Source: an uncultured Desulfovibrio sp. (GTDB taxonomy: Bacteria; Desulfobacterota; Desulfovibrionia; Desulfovibrionales; Desulfovibrionaceae). From it: DNA of 64,000 bases. Each line of letters starts with the position of its first letter. The stretch's first letter is position 1. The notes beneath the pieces were generated by a model. It did no database searches and was not told the DNA's origin. It saw only the letters and a program-made list of their open reading frames with translations. The stretch spans positions 310,001 to 374,000 of the forward strand of contig CAJXYU010000002.1 of assembly GCA_913063155.1 (NCBI GenBank), in the 5' to 3' direction. Below are positions 1-8,209 of the stretch, piece by piece. The position numbers and the translations under genes are program-made.

Positions 1-604
1 AGGTCAATTCCGGGTTGGGATACATGAAGGGAAGTCCCATGGACTTGCGGTAGGCCCAGGCTGCGATGGTGCGCACCTTGCTGATGATTTTGGCGGCCGC
101 CAGCTTGAACTCCTCTTCGGTCTGGATTTCCAGAAGATCCGGGTGGTAGCAGCCCATGGCGTTGACCACAGCGGAAAGAATGGCCATGGGGTGTCCCTTG
201 GACGGGAAACCTTCGAAATGGTGCCGGAGGTCTTCATGGAGAAGTTCATTGTCCGTGAGCAGCTGCCGGAAATCCTGGCGTTCCTCACGGTCCGGGAGTC
301 TGCCGAAAATCAGCAACCATGCGGTTTCGATGAAGGAACCTCGGTTTTCCGCTATCTCTTCGATGGGATAGCCCCGGTAATGAAGCGCGCCTTCCTCGCC
401 GTTGACGAACGTGACGGCGCTGGCGCAGGAACCGGTGTTGGCGTAGCCTGGGTCGTAGGTTATGTGGCCGGTCTCCTGGCGCAGGTTGGTGATGTCGATG
501 GCGTGTTCCTTTTCGGTGCCGACGATTACGGGCAACTCATAGGTGGTGCCGTCCAGGATCAGGTAGGCGTTTTTGGTGGTCACGTCTTTACGTTCCTTCA
601 ACAT
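1..604 (-). CDS. gltA: Citrate synthase, N-terminal part (cut by window edge)
   Basis: About 201 residues are visible, and the gene runs off the left edge without a stop. The translation starts MLKERKDVTTKNAYLILDG and carries the bacterial type II (hexameric) citrate synthase N-terminal signature: a small beta-rich N-terminus, then DPGYANTGSCASAVTFVNGE, LHYRGYPIEEIA and GHPMAILSAVVNAMG. Citrate synthase condenses acetyl-CoA and oxaloacetate in the cytoplasm at the entry to the oxidative (or incomplete) TCA pathway. The catalytic His and Asp lie beyond the window and cannot be checked. The ATG at 604 is preceded by GGAGGA seven bases upstream, so the start is firm. It is divergent from the AraC-type gene at 1024. 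Confidence 0.93.
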   Translation of the reverse strand, partial: MLKERKDVTTKNAYLILDGTTYELPVIVGTEKEHAIDITNLRQETGHITYDPGYANTGSCASAVTFVNGEEGALHYRGYPIEEIAENRGSFIETAWLLIFGRLPDREERQDFRQLLTDNELLHEDLRHHFEGFPSKGHPMAILSAVVNAMGCYHPDLLEIQTEEEFKLAAAKIISKVRTIAAWAYRKSMGLPFMYPNPELT

Positions 605-1023
605 GGTTTTCCTCCATGATAGGCAATACGGTTGCGGACACGTGTCCGGCGGGCACTGTGTAAAAAAAATGAACTCGGCCCAGCGAGTATGGGATTGAAC
701 CGCAATTGTTAAAGCAATCGCCCGGAATCGGGCTTCTCAACACAGGAGATGATTGTCTGGATATGATGCTCCCTGCATACATAGCAGATGTTCGAAAAAA
801 GTCCAGTGAGAATATTATATAATGACGAATTTGTGAAAAAAGTGTTTTTGGATTCCAGGGGAACGCTTGAATGTCTGGCGTATGTTTAGAAATGCGAAGT
901 TCAGTCCTTTTTGTTGCAAAAAAGTGGATTGAAATATGCCGTAGAACGTATTTTGGTGTTTGTAATGGCTGTTTTTGCTTCATATGTAGTAAGATTGTGC
1001 GAACTCGACCCTGGAGGCGGCGT
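605..1023. other. Divergent intergenic region between gltA and the AraC-type gene
   Basis: About 420 bases with no convincing coding sequence; the open frames here lack ribosome sites and family motifs. There is a small GC hairpin at 720-733 (GCCCG-GAAT-CGGGC). A TATAAT-like box sits at 818-823 on the plus strand without a good -35 at normal spacing. The region must hold the promoters of both flanking genes, but I cannot place them firmly. Confidence 0.4.
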
Positions 1024-1866
1024 ATGGTAGGCAAGTGTGGGACTGCTATGGAAAAACAGCAAATTGTTTATAAAAAATCAAAGAATATCGAAGGGGTGGA
1101 ACTCTTATTCTGCTCCGACGCCCGTTTTGCCATGCCTGCGCATACCCATGATGATTACGTGTTCTGGATCAACTGTGCAGGTGGCGAAAATGTTAAGATC
1201 GGCGGCAGCAGTGATATCCTGCAACCGGACAGTTTCGGCACAGTGGCGCCGGGGGAGGTGCATGCCAATCGCGCCTACGGTCGCCGCCGTCTCCTGCTCA
1301 GCTTTTATGTGCAGGACGGAATTCTTAACGACATTGCTTCGCAAATGGGTTGTTCCGGCCTTTGCCCGAGCGCTTTCGCAAGTGTCTTGCACAAGGATCG
1401 GCAGGCCTGTGACTTTCTCGGAAGACTGCATGCCTCGATGATGTCGGAGGCCGGCAATTCCAGGGAATTGTTTCTGATCACTTTCGGTTTGCTATTGCGT
1501 CGTCACGGCGTGATGCGTTCCGCCGAGGCCGGGGTGTGCCGGTCTCCCGACAAGGTGCGTCGAGCCCAAGAGCTGATGCTGGACCGTTTTTCCGAGTCCC
1601 TGATGTTGGATTCCGTGGCCGAGGAATGCGGGTGCACGGCTTATCATTTGATTCGGCTTTTCGGCCGTGAGACCGGTATGACACCTCATTCCTGGCTCAT
1701 GGATGTCCGGGTTTCCCGCGCTCGGGAACTGCTCGGGGCGGGCTATGCCCCGGGCGATGTGGCGGTCGCCTGTGGTTTCTCCGACCAAAGCCACTTGAAC
1801 CGCCGGTTCAAGGCGCGGTTCGGAGTGACGCCGGGCGTTTACCGCAGCCAGGTTTTCAGCGGCTGA
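1024..1866 (+). CDS. AraC/XylS-family transcriptional regulator
   Basis: A 280-residue protein. The N-terminal half has the cupin-like effector-binding pattern of AraC regulators ([14 protein letters not shown], then [12 protein letters not shown]). The C-terminal ~100 residues form the double helix-turn-helix domain: [20 protein letters not shown] is the first HTH, and [20 protein letters not shown] followed by GVTPGVYR is the classic AraC signature. An open frame extends upstream to 871, but ATG 1024 has GGAGG (1013-1017) at good spacing and is preferred; ATG 1048 is a further option. The protein probably binds a small ligand and DNA. The target is unknown; csaA 70 bases downstream and the divergent gltA are the nearest candidates. 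Confidence 0.88.
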   Translation: MVGKCGTAMEKQQIVYKKSKNIEGVELLFCSDARFAMPAHTHDDYVFWINCAGGENVKIGGSSDILQPDSFGTVAPGEVHANRAYGRRRLLLSFYVQDGILNDIASQMGCSGLCPSAFASVLHKDRQACDFLGRLHASMMSEAGNSRELFLITFGLLLRRHGVMRSAEAGVCRSPDKVRRAQELMLDRFSESLMLDSVAEECGCTAYHLIRLFGRETGMTPHSWLMDVRVSRARELLGAGYAPGDVAVACGFSDQSHLNRRFKARFGVTPGVYRSQVFSG

Positions 1867-1936
1867 GATCAATTTCATCCAAGACGCTCTTCCTGCCGTG
1901 CGATATGGTTCTTCATTGAGTCCGACAGGAGGAACT

Positions 1937-2272
1937 ATGAAGACCATTTCGTGGAATGATTTCGAGAGTGTGGAATTGAGGGTGGGAACCATCGTCAGGG
2001 TGGAACCGTTTCCCGAGGCCCGCAATCCTGCCTACAAGGTTTGGGTTGATTTCGGTGCTGAGGTCGGCGAGCGCAAGTCCAGCGTCCAGATTACAAAATT
2101 ATATGATATGGAAGAGCTGATGGGCAAGCAGGTGGTGGGAGTGATCAACTTTCCGCCCAAGCAGGTGGGGCCGTTCATGTCTCAGTGTCTGATTACCGGC
2201 TTTCACAGCGAGGGCGGGGTTGTTCTGGCCGTTCCCGAGCGATCCGTGCCCAATGGTGCAAAGCTTTGTTGA
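1937..2272 (+). CDS. csaA: CsaA-like tRNA-binding-domain protein
   Basis: A 111-residue stand-alone OB-fold tRNA-binding domain, the length expected for CsaA. Visible features are [20 protein letters not shown] at the N-terminus, the central [20 protein letters not shown], and the C-terminal [24 protein letters not shown] type of OB-fold strands. The family is known for homodimeric proteins with tRNA-binding and chaperone-like activity, in Bacillus linked to export. The ATG at 1937 follows AGGAGGAACT, so the start is secure. It is co-directional with the AraC-type gene and ends just before a bidirectional terminator. Its physiological role here cannot be deduced. Confidence 0.88.
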   Translation: MKTISWNDFESVELRVGTIVRVEPFPEARNPAYKVWVDFGAEVGERKSSVQITKLYDMEELMGKQVVGVINFPPKQVGPFMSQCLITGFHSEGGVVLAVPERSVPNGAKLC

Positions 2273-2344
2273 GTGTTGTCTCCGGAAGCCAAAGGAATGC
2301 GCCTCTTTTGGATTCCCTTTCTCGTCTTCTGCGTTTAACGACAA

Positions 2345-2375
2345 ACAAAAGCGGCCAGAGTCAGGCCGCTTTTGT
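2345..2375. terminator. Bidirectional rho-independent terminator, csaA / MoeA-like gene
   Basis: A 12-bp perfect inverted repeat, ACAAAAGCGGCC (2345-2356) and GGCCGCTTTTGT (2364-2375), around a 7-base loop. There are A/T runs on both sides, so it can serve both convergent genes. Confidence 0.9.
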
Positions 2376-2416
2376 CTTCGGTTGATTCCAGAGCTTTCCA
2401 GTTCATCCCGATCAAT

Positions 2417-4372
2417 TTATCCCAGCCCGATTCCCGGTTCCATGATCTGTCCGGTAAGAGTGGTCTCGTATCCGCCCAGAGCGTCGATTTTTTCCTTCAT
2501 CGTATAGCTGGTGATCAGTTCCAGCAGAGTCTGGATGCGGGGATCGTCCATGAATTCGGACGGGATGATCAGGTCGTAACGTTCGTGGGCCAAAGGCACG
2601 AAATCCAGGTCCAGGGCCTTGGCCGCCGCATAGATTCCCAGGCCGCAGGATGCCGCCCCCGTCAGCACGTTCACGGCCACTGCCATGTGTGTGAACTCCT
2701 CCTGGTCGTAGCCTCGCACGGTACGCGGGTTGATTCCGGACAGCTTGAGGTGATGATCCAGCAGGATACGTGTTCCCGCGCCACGCTGGCGGTTGATGAA
2801 CCGGATGTCCTCTCTGGCGAGGTCGTCCACCCCCTTGATGTCCTGGGGGTTGCCCTTGGCCACGATGAGACCCTGGTGGCGTACGGCCAGGTTGATGACC
2901 GTCACGTCCATGTCGCGCAGGTATTTTTCGATGAACGGAAAGTTGAAATCCCGGGTTTCCGGGTCGAAAAGGTGGCAGCCCGCAAAGAGTGCTGATCCGG
3001 CCTTGAGGGCGTTGAGGCCGCCCATGCTGCCCACGTGGCTGGAGACCAGGCGCAGTGGGGTGCCCAGTCCCATGAGCTCGTTGGCCAGCATGTCGAGGGT
3101 GTTGTCATGGCTGCCCACATGCACCAGCACCGAGTCGAGTTGATCCTCGGGCACCAGCAGTTCCGCCCTGATGATTTCATTTTGTTCGATGCCCTCGCGC
3201 TCGGCCGGGATGGTGCTCACGGCCTGTGCCTTGGTCATGGTGGTCAGAAGCCCTGCGCCGCGACCCAGCGGGGTGGCCACGATGCGGTTGCCGACACGTC
3301 CCATGGCCAGCCGCAGCACTTCGGCCATACCCGGCCTGGAAGGCGTTTTTTTGGTCAGCACGGCGTCCACCGCAGTGCGCTTTGCAACGGGCTTGCGCTC
3401 CAGCCATGCGGCGATGGGCGCCAGCAGTTCGTCGAAGCAAACCACGGCGCTGACCGGATAGCCGGGCGCTCCCACCAGCAGCCTGCCGGGATGGCCTGAG
3501 CGCTCGTCCGTGATGGCCAGGAGGGATGGCTTGCCAGGCATGATTGCAATGCCGTGCACCAGCACCTCGCCCAATTCTTCGAAAACCGCCTTGGTGAAAT
3601 CCTTGCTCCCTGCCGAGGAACCCGCACCGATGATTACCATGTGTCTGTCGTCGGCCAGAGTTGTCTTGACCGCTTCGGTCAGGGCCTCTTTCCGGTCCGG
3701 GACTGTGGGCAGGGTGACGGCATCCAGGCCCCACTGCGTTGCCTGGCACCTGAAGACCTGTGAGTTGGACTCGATGACCTGCCCGGGATTCGGAGTGGGG
3801 CGGGCCGCAAAATCCAATACCTCGTCTCCGGTGGGGATGAAGGCGGCCCGGACACGTTTCCATACTTCCAGCTCATAGATGCCCGCCGAGAGCAGCGCGC
3901 CGATGTCGAAGGGCGACAGGGCGGTGTTCTGGGGAATGAGCAGCTCGGTGGCCACGATGTCCTCACCTATGCGGCGCACGTGTTGCCATGGCGCAGTCGG
4001 AGTGTCGATGCTCACGGTATTTTCATCCACGCGCACCACGTTCTCGATCATGATTACCGCGTTGCGGCCTTCGGGCAGCGGGTTGCCTGTGTTTACGTCG
4101 TCGAAGTCCCTGTCCCGTTTCAGTTTCAGGGGCTGGTCTTCACGAGCGACGAAAGTCGTTTCCGCCTTTACGGCAATGCCGTCCATGGCCGCGGAGTGGA
4201 ACGTGGGCGAAGAGCAACGCGCGAACACCGGCTCGGCGGTGACGCGGCCGCACGCCTCGTGTGAGGCGATCGTTTCGCGCTGTATCAGCGTTTTCCGGTC
4301 CAGCGCGGCCATGGCGGCGGCCACGGCCTCGCCGGGCGGAATGGTCTTCAGGTAGATGTTTCGTTTGGGCAT
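2417..4372 (-). CDS. MoeA-like molybdopterin protein fused to a periplasmic-binding-type domain
   Basis: A 651-residue two-part protein. Residues 1-400 are a MoeA-type molybdopterin molybdotransferase: EACGRVTAEPVFA, SAAMDGIAVKA near 61-70, DDVNTGNPLPEG, the MPT-binding-like IIGAGSSAGSKDF around 248-259, and VGAPGYPVSAVVCFDELL near 300-317. Residues 420-640 match the substrate-binding-protein-like domain found fused to MoeA in archaea and sulfate reducers (FINRQRGAGTRILLDHHL, GLGIYAAAKALDLDFVPLAHERYDL). The MoeA half inserts molybdate or tungstate into molybdopterin. The C-terminal half may sense or deliver the oxyanion, which is inference. It lies 15 bases downstream of the M29 aminopeptidase gene on the same strand and is likely cotranscribed. 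Confidence 0.93.
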   Translation of the reverse strand: MPKRNIYLKTIPPGEAVAAAMAALDRKTLIQRETIASHEACGRVTAEPVFARCSSPTFHSAAMDGIAVKAETTFVAREDQPLKLKRDRDFDDVNTGNPLPEGRNAVIMIENVVRVDENTVSIDTPTAPWQHVRRIGEDIVATELLIPQNTALSPFDIGALLSAGIYELEVWKRVRAAFIPTGDEVLDFAARPTPNPGQVIESNSQVFRCQATQWGLDAVTLPTVPDRKEALTEAVKTTLADDRHMVIIGAGSSAGSKDFTKAVFEELGEVLVHGIAIMPGKPSLLAITDERSGHPGRLLVGAPGYPVSAVVCFDELLAPIAAWLERKPVAKRTAVDAVLTKKTPSRPGMAEVLRLAMGRVGNRIVATPLGRGAGLLTTMTKAQAVSTIPAEREGIEQNEIIRAELLVPEDQLDSVLVHVGSHDNTLDMLANELMGLGTPLRLVSSHVGSMGGLNALKAGSALFAGCHLFDPETRDFNFPFIEKYLRDMDVTVINLAVRHQGLIVAKGNPQDIKGVDDLAREDIRFINRQRGAGTRILLDHHLKLSGINPRTVRGYDQEEFTHMAVAVNVLTGAASCGLGIYAAAKALDLDFVPLAHERYDLIIPSEFMDDPRIQTLLELITSYTMKEKIDALGGYETTLTGQIMEPGIGLG

Positions 4373-4387
4373 GAGGAATCCGAAGGG

Positions 4388-5587
4388 TTAGATTTGAAAC
4401 TCTCCGTCCTTGTAGATGAGCACCTCGGAACCGTCCTTGAGCTTGGCGGCCACTGTCTTGGGCTCGGTGTTGACCAGGTCCCAGTGCAGGGCCGAATCGT
4501 TGAAGCCGAGTTCCTTTTTCTTCTCGTCGTCCAGGGAGGTCTGGTCTCCAGCGTAGGTGTCGGCGTAGGAAGCGCCCACTGCCACGTGGCAGTTGCCGTA
4601 TTCGCCGCCGAAGTTTTCGTCGAACAAGGTGTTGGCCATGAATTTGTCGATCTTGGAAAAGCGCCGGTCGGTCAGGGAAAATTCGCCCAGGCGGGCCGCT
4701 CCCTCGTCCATGGCCAGCTGCTTGGCCACGAATTCGCCGCCTTCCTTGGCCTCGGATTTGACCACCACGCCATCCTTGAACTCCAGTCGCACGCCTTCCA
4801 CGTAGTTGCCGGAACGGAAAGAAGGTTGATCAGCATAGTAGACGCCTTCGGCGCCGCGCCAGTCCGGGGATAGGAATATCTCGAAGCTTGGGATGTTGTG
4901 GCCGGAAACGCCGAGCCAGCGACGATCTGTGCCCGGGGTAACCTTGAGGTCCATGTTTTCGCTGACAAGATGCAGGTGGTCGATGTCCAATCCGTTGAGC
5001 CAGGCCTTGACCTTTTCGGCCTCGTTGAAAATGTTTTTCCAATGCTCGTAGGGCCGGGCCTCGTCCAGGAAGCAGGCCTTGACCAACTGTTCCTTGAATT
5101 CTTCCATGGTCAGATTGGCGGCTTCCGCATAGGCAATGGTGGGGTAGACGCACAGGGTCCAGCCGAAATCGCCGGAGATTTCGCGTTCCTCCATGATGTC
5201 GCGAAGGAACTTGCGGGCCACGGCAGCCTTGCCGATCTTGGCGGGATCCGTGTCCTTGAGGTGGGTCAGGGAGGAAGGAGCGATGAGTTTGATGAGCCCA
5301 TTGAGTCCCTGCATGAGTTCTTTTTCGCCCGGGGCCACGGCCGTGAGCTGGGTTTCGTCGCTCTTGCCGTAGAAGCTTACTTCCATAGTGGGGGTGTGCC
5401 CGAGGCGCATGACAGGCACGATCCCCTTGTCCATGAGCAGGTCGAAGACGGCTTCGGCCAGGGGAAGGGCTTCCAGGTCGTAGCTTACCAGTACATAGTC
5501 GCCCTTCTCGAAGGTTCCGGTACGCGCGGTTTCCAAGCCCCACCAGAGGGTTTCGGCATATTTGTTGAGTTCTTCTTTGTTGAACAT
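4388..5587 (-). CDS. M29-family (thermophilic AmpS-type) metallo-aminopeptidase
   Basis: A 399-residue cytoplasmic aminopeptidase of family M29. Family hallmarks are visible: the start FNKEELNKYAETLWWGLE, LGVSGHNIPSFEIFLSPDWR, the SGNYVEGVRLEFKDGVVV segment, and the C-terminal metal-binding stretch GEFSLTDRRFSK...NFGGEYGNCHVAVGASY followed by FNDSALHWDLVNTE. The conserved Glu, His, Tyr and Asp ligands of the family's two-metal site fall in these stretches. Length is normal (~400). It releases N-terminal residues from peptides. The start ATG at 5587 has no strong ribosome site in front. The link with the downstream MoeA-like gene is positional only. Confidence 0.9.
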   Translation of the reverse strand: MFNKEELNKYAETLWWGLETARTGTFEKGDYVLVSYDLEALPLAEAVFDLLMDKGIVPVMRLGHTPTMEVSFYGKSDETQLTAVAPGEKELMQGLNGLIKLIAPSSLTHLKDTDPAKIGKAAVARKFLRDIMEEREISGDFGWTLCVYPTIAYAEAANLTMEEFKEQLVKACFLDEARPYEHWKNIFNEAEKVKAWLNGLDIDHLHLVSENMDLKVTPGTDRRWLGVSGHNIPSFEIFLSPDWRGAEGVYYADQPSFRSGNYVEGVRLEFKDGVVVKSEAKEGGEFVAKQLAMDEGAARLGEFSLTDRRFSKIDKFMANTLFDENFGGEYGNCHVAVGASYADTYAGDQTSLDDEKKKELGFNDSALHWDLVNTEPKTVAAKLKDGSEVLIYKDGEFQI

Positions 5588-5719
5588 TCTGTAAATCCTG
5601 TATTTTCAATTAGTACGTGTTTCGGAATCCTGAAATATAATCCACTCGGGGAGGAAGCACAACCGCATTGCACTTTGCAGGGAGTGCCGTTGGGTGTCGG
5701 TGATGTTGAAATTCACGTC

Positions 5720-5748
5720 TTGACACGTCGTTTGCGTGGATATATTGG
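5720..5748 (+). promoter_or_regulatory. Candidate sigma-70 promoter for the ferredoxin gene
   Basis: A perfect TTGACA at 5720-5725 is followed by TATATT at 5741-5746 (15-base gap) or TATTGG at 5743-5748 (17-base gap). It would give a leader of about 130 bases before the ferredoxin ATG, carrying the hairpin at 5838-5858. Confidence 0.5.
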
Positions 5749-5837
5749 CATTCGGAGCCCGGCGTAGTGAGCTGGGGGAATTGCTGTTTGTAGTTGCGCT
5801 GCAAGGCCTGGAGTGCTAAGGGAAGGTCGAGCAGTTG

Positions 5838-5858
5838 ACCGGCTCTGAATGAGCCGGT
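5838..5858 (+). promoter_or_regulatory. Leader hairpin upstream of the ferredoxin gene
   Basis: ACCGGCTC (5838-5845) pairs perfectly with GAGCCGGT (5851-5858) around a 5-base loop, about 20 bases before the ribosome site GGAGG. No T-run follows, so it is not a terminator. It may stabilise a short abundant mRNA or affect ribosome access. Confidence 0.4.
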
Positions 5859-5884
5859 GGTAATAACACAATCTGGAGGAAACA

Positions 5885-6073
5885 ATGGGCTACAGGATTA
5901 ACCTTGATGTGGAAAAGTGCACCGGCGACGGCGAATGTGTAGACGTTTGTCCGGTTGAAGTTTACGAACTGCAGGACGGTAAAGCCGTTGTCGTGAACGA
6001 AGAAGAATGTCTCGGTTGCGAATCCTGCGTCGAAGTTTGTGAGCAGGACGCCATCGAAATCGAAGAAGATTAA
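5885..6073 (+). CDS. Two-cluster bacterial ferredoxin with Cys-to-Asp substitution
   Basis: A 62-residue acidic electron carrier. The first cluster motif reads C12-xx-D15-xx-C18-xxx-C22-P: the second cysteine of a [4Fe-4S] motif is aspartate. The second motif is complete, C42-xx-C45-xx-C48-xxx-C52. By analogy with Desulfovibrio africanus ferredoxin III, where the same Asp site allows [3Fe-4S]/[4Fe-4S] interconversion, the first site is probably a 3Fe or metal-swappable cluster. Ribosome site GGAGG precedes ATG 5885 closely. It is monocistronic, between a leader hairpin and two strong terminators, as suits a highly expressed ferredoxin. Its redox partners are not in the window. Confidence 0.95.
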   Translation: MGYRINLDVEKCTGDGECVDVCPVEVYELQDGKAVVVNEEECLGCESCVEVCEQDAIEIEED

Positions 6074-6086
6074 TTCGATTGACAAA

Positions 6087-6129
6087 ACGTGTACGGGAGT
6101 GGTGCCCGCCGCTCCCGTACACGTTTTTT
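6087..6129 (+). terminator. Ferredoxin terminator
   Basis: A 13-bp perfect stem, ACGTGTACGGGAG (6087-6099) with CTCCCGTACACGT (6112-6124), followed by a T-run to 6129. A strong intrinsic terminator. Confidence 0.95.
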
Positions 6130-6166
6130 ACCCCGTCGACCGTGCGCTACGGCACAGGCCGTCTGT

Positions 6167-6190
6167 CCGCCCCATGGGGCGGTTTTTTTT
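6167..6190 (+). terminator. Second tandem terminator
   Basis: CCGCCC (6167-6172) and GGGCGG (6177-6182) flank CATG and are followed by eight T residues. It lies 40 bases after the first terminator, so read-through of the ferredoxin unit is stopped twice. A short processed RNA could sit between the two, though nothing proves one. Confidence 0.85.
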
Positions 6191-6323
6191 AGATTAAGCG
6201 CCGTTTCTTCCTTCCATGAATTTTTCTTCATGGTTGACGGAAGGGATAGAAGACTTAACTAGTGGCTTACCACATGAGCCCGCCACATGGACATTTATTC
6301 GGCGGCGGGGCAAGGAGTATTGA

Positions 6324-7190
6324 ATGGCTTTGGATTTCAGCAAATATTTCGAACGCTACGAAGAACTGGTCGGGGAGGTGGACAAGCTTTTCGCCACCTT
6401 TGAAAAGGATTTTCCCGATCAGGTGAAATGTGAAAAGGGCTGTTGCGATTGTTGTTATGCCCTTTTTGACCTCTCTCTGGTGGAAGCTTTGTATGTCAAC
6501 CACCATTTCAATGAACGATTCGGCGGCATTGAAAAAAACGCCATCATGGAGGCCGCGGACAAGGCCGACAGGCAGATTTTCAAGCTCAAACGCAAGCTTT
6601 TCCAGTCCAACCAGAAAGGGGTGAGCGCCCGGGACATCATGGAAGAAGTGGCCCGCACTCGTATTCGTTGCCCCATGCTCGGCGAAGGCGACGTTTGCCG
6701 TATGTACGACAAGCGTCCGTTGACCTGCCGTCTCTATGGCGTGCCCACGGCCATTGCGGGGCAGGGGCATACTTGCGCCAAGTCCGGTTTCATGGCCGGA
6801 GAGACGTATCCCACCGTGAGCATGGACGCACTCCACGATCGTCTGCTGGCCATCAGTCAGGAGCTTGCCGACAGTCTCAACAGTCAATACAAGCAGCTGG
6901 GCGACATGCTCATGCCGCTGTCCACGGCCATCCTGAATACATTCACCAAAGAGTATCTGGGGGTGAAGGACGGCAAACCCCTGATCGATCCGGAATTCCA
7001 TGAGAAGGCCGCTGAAATGGAAGCCCCTTCGGTCCCGCCGCAGTCTGCGTCGACGGGATTGAAAGCTTCGGGCGCAGTTCCTCAGTCCGAGGCTTGTGGC
7101 TCCTGCACCGAGGACAAGTCCAAATGCCGGACCTGCGCCGAGAAATCTTTCTCCATCGTGCTGGGCGGGCCGGATAAAGACGGGGACTAG
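6324..7190 (+). CDS. YkgJ-family cysteine-cluster (metal-chelating) protein
   Basis: A 288-residue protein. The YkgJ (zinc/iron-chelating) motif is at residues 36-44, CEKGCCDCC, followed by RIRCPMLGEGDVCRMYDKRP, LTCRLYG and a further Cys in GQGHTCAKSGF. A C-terminal tail adds another Cys set (ACGSCTEDKSKC, then RTCAEKS), which is beyond the usual domain. The family is thought to bind Zn or Fe-S; its function is not established. The ribosome site AAGGAG precedes ATG 6324. It is first in a cassette with three other genes whose junctions are 3, 11 and 27 bases, so a shared role is likely. A hairpin-rich 5' region (6206-6250, CCATGAA...TTCATGG) lies upstream. Confidence 0.85.
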   Translation: MALDFSKYFERYEELVGEVDKLFATFEKDFPDQVKCEKGCCDCCYALFDLSLVEALYVNHHFNERFGGIEKNAIMEAADKADRQIFKLKRKLFQSNQKGVSARDIMEEVARTRIRCPMLGEGDVCRMYDKRPLTCRLYGVPTAIAGQGHTCAKSGFMAGETYPTVSMDALHDRLLAISQELADSLNSQYKQLGDMLMPLSTAILNTFTKEYLGVKDGKPLIDPEFHEKAAEMEAPSVPPQSASTGLKASGAVPQSEACGSCTEDKSKCRTCAEKSFSIVLGGPDKDGD

Positions 7191-7193
7191 CGC

Positions 7194-7547
7194 ATGGAAA
7201 GCAGGCAACCTTCTCACGAAGAATTCGAGGCCCAGAAAAAGGCCATCTATGAAAAGATGTCCCCGCGGCGGCGCAAGTTCGTGGACCGTATGGGGTACGA
7301 GAATTGGGACCCGTTCGCCAAGCCGTTCGATCCCATCGATATCCGTACCGACGCCACCGGGCATACCGCCCACCAGTTGACGCACCTGTTCATGGCTTCT
7401 CTCGAAAAGCAGCCCAATCAGGAGTACATGGACGCCATCAACGAGTTCAACGTCATGCTGGTCATGAACTTCGAGAAGGTGCGTCCCTTGTACGACTACT
7501 GTCTCTGGTACGAAAAATATTGTAAATCAAAGGGAATCACCCCTTAG
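7194..7547 (+). CDS. Small conserved-looking protein of unknown function
   Basis: I do not recognise this 117-residue protein. It is soluble-looking, charged and largely helical in composition, with aromatic-rich patches (MGYENWDPFAKPFDPIDIR and VRPLYDYCLWYEKYC) and no signal peptide or membrane segment. Two Cys near the C-terminus could bind metal but form no known motif. It starts 3 bases after the YkgJ stop, without a clear ribosome site of its own, so translation is probably coupled to the upstream gene. That suggests the two proteins are made in matched amounts. Codon use matches the neighbours. Confidence 0.75.
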   Translation: MESRQPSHEEFEAQKKAIYEKMSPRRRKFVDRMGYENWDPFAKPFDPIDIRTDATGHTAHQLTHLFMASLEKQPNQEYMDAINEFNVMLVMNFEKVRPLYDYCLWYEKYCKSKGITP

Positions 7548-7558
7548 AGGATAGAATC

Positions 7559-8182
7559 ATGGAACAGACATTCGACAATCTCGACGATTATATTGCCGAC
7601 CTGAAAGCCAAGCTGGACAAAAATTCCGGCTGCGCCAACACCATGTACAACCTGGGGGTGGCATACCTTTCCAAGCGTGAATTCATGGACGCCGAGCGGT
7701 ATTTCCTGGCGGCCGTGTCCGAGTCTCCGAAGATGGCCGAGGCCTATGTGCAGTTGGGGGGCATCGCCCTGCAGCGCGACGACCTGGAAGGGTGCCTCAA
7801 TTACAACATCCAGGCCACCAAGGAACGCCCGTTTTTCGCCGTACCTTGGGGCAACATCGGTTTCGTGCAACTCCAGATGGGCGACGCGGACAAAGCTCTG
7901 CAGTCCCTGAAACGCGCCCTCAAATACGATCCCAATTTCGCCCAGGCTCTTTCCACCCTCGGCAGTTGCCATATTGCCTTGGGTGATTACGACGAAGCCG
8001 AGAAGGCCCTGCAGAAGGTTGTGGACCTGCAGCCCCAGTTCGGTCCGGCCTGGAACAATCTGGCCATTGTCTCTGCGCATAACAAGGATTGGAAAAAGGC
8101 CGACGAGTACGCCAAGAAGGCACAGGAAAGCCGTTTCGAGGTCCCTGAAGAATTCCTTAAGGAAATCCAGGAAAACCTGTAG
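7559..8182 (+). CDS. Tetratricopeptide-repeat protein
   Basis: A 207-residue protein built of about four to five TPR units. The canonical spacing is visible in YNLGVAYLSKREFMDAERYF, AEAYVQLGGIALQRDDLEGC, WGNIGFVQLQMGDADKALQS, LSTLGSCHIALGDYDEAEKA and PAWNNLAIVSAHNKDWKKAD. There is no signal peptide, so it is a cytoplasmic scaffold for protein contacts. It is third in the YkgJ cassette, 11 bases after the preceding stop. TPR proteins commonly dock partners; the likely partners are the neighbouring cassette products, which is inference from position. Confidence 0.88.
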   Translation: MEQTFDNLDDYIADLKAKLDKNSGCANTMYNLGVAYLSKREFMDAERYFLAAVSESPKMAEAYVQLGGIALQRDDLEGCLNYNIQATKERPFFAVPWGNIGFVQLQMGDADKALQSLKRALKYDPNFAQALSTLGSCHIALGDYDEAEKALQKVVDLQPQFGPAWNNLAIVSAHNKDWKKADEYAKKAQESRFEVPEEFLKEIQENL

Positions 8183-8209
8183 CGCCACCGGGCGGTGGAA
8201 GGAGGCGGC

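Noticed and set aside
588-1034. 148-codon frame on the minus strand between gltA and the AraC-type gene
   Set aside because: No ribosome site, no recognisable domain and unusual composition. It overlaps the gltA start and promoter area.
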